DNA of 64,000 nucleotides from Proteus faecis (GTDB lineage: Bacteria; Pseudomonadota; Gammaproteobacteria; Enterobacterales; Enterobacteriaceae), in the NCBI RefSeq assembly GCF_003144395.1, contig NZ_PENZ01000034.1:372001-436000 (forward strand), written 5' to 3'. The notes below the pieces were generated by a model. That model was given only the letters and a program-made list of their open reading frames with translations, ran no database searches and was not told the DNA's origin. Below, in pieces: positions 24,813 through 32,452 of the stretch (within the stretch, counting starts at the first letter, position 1; every line of letters begins with the position of its first letter). A program made the position numbers and the translations under genes.

Positions 24813-25930
24813 TATTTCGCCTTTTTATTTTCAGCCGATGCTTCTTCTGTTACTGCGCTGTTGTCTGTACCGTCAGTGGTTTCGGGTGGTGTTTCTTCGG
24901 CATCTTCGCAAACGATATTTTCAACGAGCGCCACACCACGGAAATCTTCAACCACGAAATCTTCATTGACTGACTCGTAGTTTTCGATGCGATCACGTTT
25001 TGCATTATCCAGCACTTGGCGACGACGAGAATCCGCAAGAAAATAAATCGACAAGTTATCAAGACGAGTAATAAAAAAGGTATTTTCAGGGAAGAACGGC
25101 GCACGTACAGCCGGTAAACCGCCAATACGTTTCTGACTGATAATGGTATCTGCTGCCAGCTTTTCGCTGTTGTTTTGGTCTTTATTGACCAGTGGGAAGT
25201 ATTTATCTGCTAACAATTTACGCCCACAAATCACAACAAGCCCCGTATCGTCCTGATATTCTGGATCAATTGCCTTATCAATGGTGTCTTGGACTAACGC
25301 ATCGAAATTTTGATACGCGCGCCCTTTACCAACATAAACCGGTTTGGCTGTTGTTGTACCGTCTTGCGTGATACTGCCCATCACATGTTCAGGCGCACGT
25401 TCGCGTACTTTTTGTAACCAGCCCGAATTCACATCTTGCAGTAAGGGATATTTTTTACGATCAGAGTTATCGGCGCGGTGCGTACCATTAAACCCAATCA
25501 TAATGCGGTCTAATGCCTGACGGCGGATAATCGCATCACGGATACGGGTTTGAAAGTCGGTAAACTTCGCCCACATATCAATTTTTGCGTAATCAAGATG
25601 GGTGTCGTAATTGGTTTTCTGGCAAAGATAGCTGTTCTTTGTCAGCTTAATCGGATCGCTTGTTTCACGGTCTTTTGCTGTTGTGTCAGTGGTTCCCGCA
25701 ATAGTCGAACCGATACCTAAACCAATGGCTTCACCAACTTGCTCATCAACCGGCACGATATTAATGTGCGTTAAAAACTCCGCCGATTGCTGGATCGTAG
25801 TTTCTAATTTTTGAGCCGCAGATGGTTCAATCGGTACTTTGGTATCGCTAAACTCTTGCGCGCTAACACCGTAAATTTTACCGAGTTGCGTCATATACGC
25901 ATTAAATTTAAAACGAGTTTCTTTTTTCAT
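24812..25930 (-). CDS. N: Major capsid protein precursor (P2 gpN-like)
   Basis: 372 residues. MKKETRFKFNAYMTQLGKIY, DFQTRIRDAIIRRQALDRIM, GRKLLADKYFPLVNKDQNN and SQKRIGGLPAVRAPFFP match P2 gpN closely. It is expected to be trimmed at its N-terminus by gpO. The C-terminal 40 residues are acidic, Glu/Thr-rich and divergent. Confidence 0.96.
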   Translation of the reverse strand: MKKETRFKFNAYMTQLGKIYGVSAQEFSDTKVPIEPSAAQKLETTIQQSAEFLTHINIVPVDEQVGEAIGLGIGSTIAGTTDTTAKDRETSDPIKLTKNSYLCQKTNYDTHLDYAKIDMWAKFTDFQTRIRDAIIRRQALDRIMIGFNGTHRADNSDRKKYPLLQDVNSGWLQKVRERAPEHVMGSITQDGTTTAKPVYVGKGRAYQNFDALVQDTIDKAIDPEYQDDTGLVVICGRKLLADKYFPLVNKDQNNSEKLAADTIISQKRIGGLPAVRAPFFPENTFFITRLDNLSIYFLADSRRRQVLDNAKRDRIENYESVNEDFVVEDFRGVALVENIVCEDAEETPPETTDGTDNSAVTEEASAENKKAK

Positions 25931-25945
25931 GGTTTGTTCACTACC

Positions 25946-26755
25946 TTAGCAATCCGTCAGCACTTCGCCGTTATTTTCGCCACCCGTTGCCGGCGGACGA
26001 TGTGAGAACGAGGCGTCTGTATTTTCAAATTGGTTTTTTAATTCCGTGAGTTGTTGCGTGAGCGCTTTTACCGCTTCGCTTTGATCGGCGCTTTTTAATG
26101 CGGTAATTTCTGCTGAAAGGGTTTGCACTTCTTTGGCGCACAGCTCTACTGCCTGATGCACATCGGTAAATCGCGCATCATCACTGTGTTGTTTTTTAGA
26201 AAACATCTCTTTAATGACGCTAAAAAGTCCCGGCTTATCGCTTTCTGGTTTTTCGTCAGTAAATTCGAGATGCGTTTCTTCTGCGGCAGTAAAGACGTTA
26301 TCTTTGCTTTGTTTGCGCTCTGAAAGTGGGCTACTTTGTGCGCTGGCACTAAATTGCAACATTTCAGTGCCTAAACTCGCGGGGTTATCAGTCACTGCAA
26401 GACCGACCAGATAGGCTTCACCGGTATCTGAAAAACTCGGGTTAATTTCGACAGAGGTGTAAACTTTTTGACGTTTTTTATTGAGTTCAATTAAATCAGG
26501 TGTCGGATTGATCACGCCGTATAATGCCAACTTACCTGCCAGTGCCCCTTCTTTGATTTCCTCGGTATATACCGATTCCACATCACCAAAGCGTGGCGCC
26601 CATGAATAGTTATAGTGATCGATATTGACTCGCGCACCATAAACCGCGGGATCAAAGTTTTTTGCAATTTGGGTTAACCATTCGCGGTCAACTCGACGCC
26701 CGTCCGTTGTCGCCCCTTCAACACAAAGACGAACCGGTTTTGATTTCTTCGACAT
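25946..26755 (-). CDS. O: Capsid scaffold and maturation protease (P2 gpO-like)
   Basis: 269 residues from MSKKSKPVRLCVEGA. The N-terminal serine protease (1-150) has candidate catalytic residues Asp 18, His 47 (NIDHYNY) and Ser 101 (VYTSVEI), as in P2. The C-terminal part is the scaffold, ending in coiled coil (about 195-245) and a Gly-rich tail. First gene of the O-N-M-L-X-lysis-R-S operon. Confidence 0.94.
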   Translation of the reverse strand: MSKKSKPVRLCVEGATTDGRRVDREWLTQIAKNFDPAVYGARVNIDHYNYSWAPRFGDVESVYTEEIKEGALAGKLALYGVINPTPDLIELNKKRQKVYTSVEINPSFSDTGEAYLVGLAVTDNPASLGTEMLQFSASAQSSPLSERKQSKDNVFTAAEETHLEFTDEKPESDKPGLFSVIKEMFSKKQHSDDARFTDVHQAVELCAKEVQTLSAEITALKSADQSEAVKALTQQLTELKNQFENTDASFSHRPPATGGENNGEVLTDC

Positions 26756-26836
26756 GCACACTACTCCAGACTGCATCCGTTTATTCGTTGGTCTGTATGT
26801 TGTCGGTTAAAAGGGGCGTTAAACAATGGATAAGGT

Positions 26837-26856
26837 TTGTTTGAGAAATGGCACAA
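26837..26856. promoter_or_regulatory. Ogr box between the divergent O and P operons
   Basis: TTGT-N12-ACAA exactly, 74 bp before the P start and 82 bp before the O start. The dyad is symmetric and may serve both late promoters. Confidence 0.75.
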
Positions 26857-26929
26857 AGGGAATGAAGCGAATCGGTGATCCACGGTCAATAGACTAGCCG
26901 TAACTTAAGCAAGAAATAGTGATTGTGCA

Positions 26930-28684
26930 ATGGCTATTACCGAAACATTTGATAACCGAAAAAAAGCAATGCACCTGTATTTTTCAGGTTACCGCATTGC
27001 TCGCATAGCGGAATCGCTAGGCGAAAAGGCGTCCACCATTCACAGTTGGAAACGCCGTGATAATTGGGATGAAATCAACCCAACCGAACGCGCAGAGTTA
27101 ACCGTTGAAGCGCGTTATTGCAATCTGATTTTAAAAGAGAGCAAAGAAGGCAAAGATTTTAAAGAAATCGATTTATTAGGGCGTCAACTTGAACGCATGG
27201 CGCGGATCAGAAAATATCAAAACGGTGGTAATGAAACTGACCTTAACCCTAAGATTGCCAACCGCAATAAAGGCGAACGCCGTCAACCAGAGAAAAACTT
27301 CTTTTCAGAAGAACAAATCGAAAAATTAGAAGATGAGTTTCGCAATACGTTATTTGAATATCAAAAGGTGTGGTATCGCGCCGGTCATCACCGTATCCGC
27401 AATATTTTAAAATCTCGTCAAATCGGCGCAACGTTTTACTTTGCCCGTGAAGCCTTTATTGATGCCCTGACCACCGGACGGAATCAAGTTTTCTTATCCG
27501 CCAGTAAAGCGCAAGCCTATATGTTCCGTGAATACATTATCAAAATGGCATTAGAGGTTGATGTTGAGTTAAGAGGCGACCCGCTGATGTTGAGCAATGG
27601 TGCAACGCTCTATTTCCTCGGCACTAATGCACGCACAGCACAAAGTTATCACGGCAATTTATATCTGGATGAAACCTTTTGGATACCCAAGTTTCAGGAG
27701 TTACGCAAAGTGACTTCAGGTATGGCCATACAAAAACATTGGCGACAAACCTACTTTTCAACACCGTCAACCATGAGCCATGAAGCGTACCCGTTTTGGT
27801 CGGGCAAGCTATATAACCGCGGACGCAAAAAAGAAGATAGAGTTGATATTGATATTTCACATGAAGCCTTAGTCAATGGGCGCTTATGTGAGGATGGGCA
27901 GTGGCGACAAATCGTCAACATTGAAGATGCGTTGCGAGGCGGTTGTGATTTATTCGATTTAGAGCAACTCAAAAAAGAGTATAGCCCAGACGAATATAAC
28001 AACCTGTTAATGTGCCACTTTATGGATGATATCGAATCCCTATTTAACTTTAACATGATGCAAAATTGCATGGTGGACAGTTGGGAGGTGTGGGATGACA
28101 TTCAACCATTAGCCCTGCGCCCTTATGCCTATAATCCTGTTTGGGTAGGTTATGACCCCAGCAAAGGCGGTGAAAATGGTGATAGTGCCGGTTGTGTGGT
28201 TATCGCTCCGCCGAAAGTACCCGGAGGGAAATTCCGCATATTAGAGCGCCATCAATGGCGTGGTATGGATTTTCGCGCACAAGCTGACGCCATAAAAAAA
28301 ATCACCGAACGTTTCTATGTTGAATATATGGGTATTGATACCACCGGCTTAGGCCATGGGGTTTATCAGAATGTTATCCAGTTTTTCCCTGCTGCGCGTG
28401 AGTTTATTTATAACCCGAATGTCAAAAATGCTTTAGTCATTAAAGCTTATGACGTGATTAGTCACGGACGTTTAGAGTTCGACGCACAGTGCGTTGATAT
28501 CATTCAATCTTTTACTTCCATTCGCCGTACTACCACCGGAAGCGGTAACCGCCCTACTTATGAAGCCTCACGCAGTGAAGAAAGCGGACATGCTGACCTT
28601 GCATGGGCAACGATGCACGCCCTCTTCAACGAACCATTAACCGGCACCACCGAGAACAGTAATAATATTGTGGAGATTTATTGA
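26930..28684 (+). CDS. P: Terminase large subunit (P2 gpP-like)
   Basis: 584 residues. An N-terminal helix-turn-helix (about 12-50, IARIAESLGEKASTIHSWKR) precedes an ATPase with Walker A-like KSRQIGATF (161-169) and Walker B LYLDETF (244-250, Asp 247, Glu 248). The C-terminal nuclease fold has GYDPSKGGENGDSAG and MGIDTTGLGHG. It drives packaging into procapsids. It is followed by Q with a TGATG overlap. A truncated lookalike of residues about 140-380 occurs at 31558-32238. Confidence 0.96.
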   Translation: MAITETFDNRKKAMHLYFSGYRIARIAESLGEKASTIHSWKRRDNWDEINPTERAELTVEARYCNLILKESKEGKDFKEIDLLGRQLERMARIRKYQNGGNETDLNPKIANRNKGERRQPEKNFFSEEQIEKLEDEFRNTLFEYQKVWYRAGHHRIRNILKSRQIGATFYFAREAFIDALTTGRNQVFLSASKAQAYMFREYIIKMALEVDVELRGDPLMLSNGATLYFLGTNARTAQSYHGNLYLDETFWIPKFQELRKVTSGMAIQKHWRQTYFSTPSTMSHEAYPFWSGKLYNRGRKKEDRVDIDISHEALVNGRLCEDGQWRQIVNIEDALRGGCDLFDLEQLKKEYSPDEYNNLLMCHFMDDIESLFNFNMMQNCMVDSWEVWDDIQPLALRPYAYNPVWVGYDPSKGGENGDSAGCVVIAPPKVPGGKFRILERHQWRGMDFRAQADAIKKITERFYVEYMGIDTTGLGHGVYQNVIQFFPAAREFIYNPNVKNALVIKAYDVISHGRLEFDAQCVDIIQSFTSIRRTTTGSGNRPTYEASRSEESGHADLAWATMHALFNEPLTGTTENSNNIVEIY

Positions 28685-29712
28685 TGAGCCGTAAAAATAA
28701 AAAAAGTTTTAAAGCACAACAAACGGCAACCGCCAATAATAGTATGGAAGCCTTTACCTTTGGTGATCCCGTTCCGGTGTTAGATAAACGAGAAATCTTT
28801 GATTATCTGGAATGTGCGCAAGTTGATAATTGGTATGAGCCACCGGTTAGCTTTGATGGGTTATCAAAACTGTTTCGTGCGGCGACGCATCATAGCAGTG
28901 CAATTTATGTGAAACGTAATATCTTAGTCAGCACATTTCAGCCTAACCGTTTTCTCTCTAAGTTAGACTTTAGCCGGTTTGCTCTCGACTTCTTAACCTT
29001 TGGCAATGCCTACCTTGAACGGCGTAACAATATGGTGGGTAACTTATTAAAACTCACCCCCGTTCTCGCCAAATATACCCGCCGTGGTGTTGCTGATGAT
29101 AGCTATTGGTTTGTGCGTTATGGCTATGACTCACAGCCTTATGAGTTTAAACTCGGTAGCGTGTTTCAGTTATACGAACCCGATTTAAATCAAGAGCTAT
29201 ATGGATTACCGGAATATCTGGCATCCACTATGTCAGTGCTACTGAATGAAGCCGCTACCCTATTCCGTGTTAAGTATTATCGCAATGGTAGCCATGCCGG
29301 ATTTATTTTATACGTCAGTGATGCATCACAAAACCAAAGTGATATTGATAAAATTCGTAAAGCAATGCAAAACTCAAAAGGTCCCGGCAATTTCCGCAAC
29401 TTGTTTATCCACGCACCGAACGGCAAGAAAGACGGCGTACAAGTTATTCCACTAAGTGAGATTGCGGCGAAAGATGAATTCCTTAATATCAAGAATGTTA
29501 GCCGTGATGATATGTTAGCGGCACACCGTGTACCGCCTCAAATGATGGGGATCATTCCACAGAATACCGGTGGCTTTGGTGACGTAGAGAAAGCGGCAAA
29601 GGTTTTCTTTCGTAATGAGTTGGCACCACTGCAAAGCAAGATATTACAGATCAATGATTGGTTAGGTGAGGAAGTGATTAAGTTTGATAAGTACACATTA
29701 GATGATGAGTAA
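28684..29712 (+). CDS. Q: Portal protein (P2 gpQ-like)
   Basis: 342 residues from ATG 28684, which overlaps the P stop; an in-frame TTG precedes it. MEAFTFGDPVPVLDKREIFD, FLTFGNAYLERRNN, LYGLPEYLASTMSVLLNEAA and AAHRVPPQMMGIIPQNTGGF are conserved portal segments. It forms the ring through which DNA is packaged. Last gene before cos. Confidence 0.96.
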   Translation: MSRKNKKSFKAQQTATANNSMEAFTFGDPVPVLDKREIFDYLECAQVDNWYEPPVSFDGLSKLFRAATHHSSAIYVKRNILVSTFQPNRFLSKLDFSRFALDFLTFGNAYLERRNNMVGNLLKLTPVLAKYTRRGVADDSYWFVRYGYDSQPYEFKLGSVFQLYEPDLNQELYGLPEYLASTMSVLLNEAATLFRVKYYRNGSHAGFILYVSDASQNQSDIDKIRKAMQNSKGPGNFRNLFIHAPNGKKDGVQVIPLSEIAAKDEFLNIKNVSRDDMLAAHRVPPQMMGIIPQNTGGFGDVEKAAKVFFRNELAPLQSKILQINDWLGEEVIKFDKYTLDDE

Positions 29713-29730
29713 CCTCACCGCACAAAGAAC

Positions 29731-29758
29731 AATACCGCCGACACTGGCGGTATTTTTT
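29731..29758 (+). terminator. Terminator of the P-Q operon
   Basis: ATACCGCC / GGCGGTAT stem, six-base loop, then TTTTTT. Confidence 0.88.
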
Positions 29759-29940
29759 ACCTGTAAAGTATAAGGTGAATCCGCCTAATTCCCGCCCTCT
29801 CAAACCCGTATTAAATGCATCTACAATCCATTTTAAGCACACGTAATTTATTTGATATTCAGATATCTTTTTCTTGTTTTAATCGCTCTATGCGCTGGAA
29901 ATTTGCGAGGAATAATGTTTTTAACCCCATCAAAACGCAA

Positions 29941-29958
29941 TCGTGACCCCGCCACGCC
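29941..29958 (-). other. Candidate cos cohesive-end sequence
   Basis: On the complement it reads GGCGTGGCGGGGTCACGA; the P2 cohesive end begins GGCGAGGCGGGG. The orientation relative to Q is the same as in P2, and it lies in the 433-bp gene-free stretch between Q and the KAP gene (29713-30145). Exact nick sites cannot be read from sequence. Confidence 0.65.
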
Positions 29959-30145
29959 CGCGCACTAAATGTGTCGGTTTTTATGCAGATGCAAATTCTC
30001 ATCATAGCGCCTAGCAATGGCATTAGTGTATATAAAAAATGACGGCACAATAGATTCAATATCATGCAAAATTATTCAGAATTGCTTACCATGCAATAGT
30101 AACTATCTAAATAGATTTCATATTAAACGTATTTAAGGAGTTGTT

Positions 30146-31495
30146 ATGAGGTTATCACCAGAAGAACCTGATTTTTCTCAAGGATTTACAAGCGAAAATG
30201 ATATTTTTAATAGGAAAGTTTTATATGAAAAAATTATTAATGTCGTAAACCATTCTGAAGATAGTAACTTAGTTCTTGCATTAAATGATAAATGGGGAAA
30301 TGGTAAAACCTCTTTTGTAAAAATGCTAAAAGCAGAATTAGAACTATCAGAAAATAATATTAATGTTATTTACTTTGACTCTTTTAAAAATGATTACCAA
30401 AAAGACCCATTATTACCAATGATATCATGTGTATACAATAGTATAGAACATGATGAAAAATCTATAAAAGAGAAAGTGTTCCAAACAGGTAAAAGTGTTG
30501 CTTTAAGCATTTCAAAACAAGTTCCTAAAAGTATAATCAATATATTAACCTCTAAACTAATCGACAGTGATGATATAGATAAAATTAAGGAATCAATTGT
30601 TGATGCCACAAATGCCCCTTGGGAAAGTTACATTGAAGATAAAATAAAAAACTCACAAGAAGAAGAGGATAAAATCGAAAGTTTTAGAGCCATATTAAGG
30701 TCTATACACCAAAAAACAAATAATAAAACCTTATTTATTATTGATGAGTTAGATAGAGCAAGACCTGATTTCTCATTAAATCTTTTAGAATTAATAAAAC
30801 ACATATTTAATGTTGAAGGTTTTTATTTTTTACTAGTTATGAATAAGCAACAATTTGAAGAATCAATAAAAATAAGATATGGAAATATTAACTCATCATT
30901 ATATTTAAATAAATTTATAGATTATTGGTTTACCTTGCCTAAAGATATATTTACAACAGAAGAATACATAAATGGCGAAGGGTATCGTATGCCTAAAAAT
31001 TTAACTTTAGGTGCTTATCTTCAACATATAGATAAAAATAATATTCTTATGAAAGAAAGCGATGCATTTAATATGCTACTGTACCTATTTAACTTCAACA
31101 ATGTATCTCTTAGAGAAATAGAGAAATGTTATTCTTTAATTTCAATTATTAAAAACTCCAATAAAATAATGATGCTTGATAAGCCATATCAAGTTATTGT
31201 TGCTTTGGTTTGTTTTTTGAAAATTAACAATGAACCATTATTAGATAAATTAAAAAGAAGGGATGCAACTCCAGAAGAAGTACTTACACTATTGAATATA
31301 CCATTGGATAAGGATTTATTTGATACATCAATTCACTATTTATATATAGTACTGCGTTATGAATTACTTACTGGTGAAGAATTTAAAAAACTTAAAGGTG
31401 AAAATTATTTTATAGGTATAGAAGGTTATGCTGGCAGAAAAGTAAGATACTTAGAAACGATAACCGATTACTTTGAAAACATGTCCATAGATTAA
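30146..31495 (+). CDS. KAP-type P-loop NTPase (cargo gene)
   Basis: 449 residues, very AT-rich. Walker A NDKWGNGKTS (47-56) and Walker B FIIDELDRARPDF (197-209) fit the KAP family of STAND-like NTPases. No clear transmembrane segments are seen in the region where many KAP proteins carry them. The C-terminal 200 residues are helical with no recognised domain. AAGGAG precedes the ATG. It lies between cos and A, where P2 has tin and old, both phage-exclusion genes, and it converges on the terminase-like gene. KAP NTPases occur in anti-phage systems; the role here is inferred. Confidence 0.8.
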   Translation: MRLSPEEPDFSQGFTSENDIFNRKVLYEKIINVVNHSEDSNLVLALNDKWGNGKTSFVKMLKAELELSENNINVIYFDSFKNDYQKDPLLPMISCVYNSIEHDEKSIKEKVFQTGKSVALSISKQVPKSIINILTSKLIDSDDIDKIKESIVDATNAPWESYIEDKIKNSQEEEDKIESFRAILRSIHQKTNNKTLFIIDELDRARPDFSLNLLELIKHIFNVEGFYFLLVMNKQQFEESIKIRYGNINSSLYLNKFIDYWFTLPKDIFTTEEYINGEGYRMPKNLTLGAYLQHIDKNNILMKESDAFNMLLYLFNFNNVSLREIEKCYSLISIIKNSNKIMMLDKPYQVIVALVCFLKINNEPLLDKLKRRDATPEEVLTLLNIPLDKDLFDTSIHYLYIVLRYELLTGEEFKKLKGENYFIGIEGYAGRKVRYLETITDYFENMSID

Positions 31496-31503
31496 TTCCA
31501 TGA

Positions 31504-31543
31504 TGGCTTAAATTATTCCTAAGAATATTTTAAGCCACTTTTT
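31504..31543. terminator. Bidirectional terminator between the KAP and terminase-like genes
   Basis: TGGCTTAAA / TTTTAAGCCA stem extended by an inner AT helix, followed by TTTTT on the plus strand. Confidence 0.7.
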
Positions 31544-31557
31544 GTTAATTTCATAAA

Positions 31558-32238
31558 TCAATTTTTATTAAATTGACACAATATCATTTCATTAAAATAA
31601 TCATCACCCCTATCATTTCTTATATTTTCCATATTTAAAAAGTTATAACACCCCATATTAATAGATGGAACGACATCCCAATACGTTTCCTCATCAAAAA
31701 TTTTATGATGTTTAAAATAATCATTATCAGCAATGTGACCATTATCTAACTTTGAACGACTTGAATAAAAAGTCCTTCTCCATTTTTTATTTAAACTCAC
31801 TGATTTAACTAGACTTACAATGTAAGAAGGGTCTTGAAACCAACTCCATTCTGAAACATAAATGTCACCAATGATATCAACCCATGACTTACGATTCTCA
31901 GGTAAAAAATACAATATTGCGCCATTATCTAACTCTATTTTTGTTATAGGATTATTACTTTTTATACCTAAGAAATATTTAACAATCTCCATTTCATTAG
32001 AGATAAATTCATCATCTGGCCCACAAATATGGCTTATATATATTTTATTTCTTCCTGTTAAACAGGCATCTAATAACCCCTCTAGAGCAAAGAAATAACT
32101 GCTACCTATTTGACGCGCTTTATGTAAATATCTATTTCTTTCAAACCTGTGGTTATACCAACGTGTTTGCCATGGATATAATTTATCTAACTTGCTATAT
32201 AAACTTACCAATAAATCAGTTGTTACCTTGACTTTCAT
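31558..32238 (-). CDS. Truncated terminase-ATPase-like protein
   Basis: 226 residues from ATG 32238, preceded by GAGGAGAG. It is collinear with gpP residues about 140-380: LYPWQTRWYNHRF (gpP FEYQKVWYRAGH), KARQIGSSYFFALEGLLDA (gpP KSRQIGATFYFAREAFIDA), TGRNKIYIS, NGAILYFLPENR, KKWRRTFYSS. The Walker B aspartate is lost (IYVSEWSW against LYLDETFW). The N-terminal DNA-binding part and C-terminal nuclease are absent. It starts one base after the small membrane protein, itself overlapping gpA, so it should be made early. It might act as a decoy or packaging interferer; this is inference. Confidence 0.75.
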   Translation of the reverse strand: MKVKVTTDLLVSLYSKLDKLYPWQTRWYNHRFERNRYLHKARQIGSSYFFALEGLLDACLTGRNKIYISHICGPDDEFISNEMEIVKYFLGIKSNNPITKIELDNGAILYFLPENRKSWVDIIGDIYVSEWSWFQDPSYIVSLVKSVSLNKKWRRTFYSSRSKLDNGHIADNDYFKHHKIFDEETYWDVVPSINMGCYNFLNMENIRNDRGDDYFNEMILCQFNKN

Positions 32239-32239
32239 T

Positions 32240-32452
32240 TTATCTCTCCTCACTCATACCAATAAATTTTCTATATTTCTCTGCAATAAAAAAATATGAT
32301 TCAATAAAAATATAAAGAGGCCATAACGTTGAATAATCTATCGCTTCGCCAAAACTATATTTATTGCGATAACTCTTTTTTGATTTAATAGTCCTGTATA
32401 TAAAAAGAGTTACCGACACCAATAAATAAAACAAAATTAAATATTTAATCAT
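32240..32452 (-). CDS. Small membrane protein coupled to gpA
   Basis: 70 residues. An N-terminal hydrophobic helix (MIKYLILFYLLVSVTLFIYR) is followed by a basic loop and a second aromatic segment (STLWPLYIFIESYFFIA). Its ATG overlaps the end of gpA by eight bases, and the terminase-like gene begins one base after its stop. No family recognised. Coupling suggests that it works with the terminase-like protein or as a phage-exclusion protein. Confidence 0.65.
   Translation of the reverse strand: MIKYLILFYLLVSVTLFIYRTIKSKKSYRNKYSFGEAIDYSTLWPLYIFIESYFFIAEKYRKFIGMSEER

Noticed and set aside
29859-30065. 68-codon minus-strand frame in the cos region
   Set aside because: Covers the GC-rich cos candidate; no ribosome site and no domain, so packaging-site DNA is the better reading.
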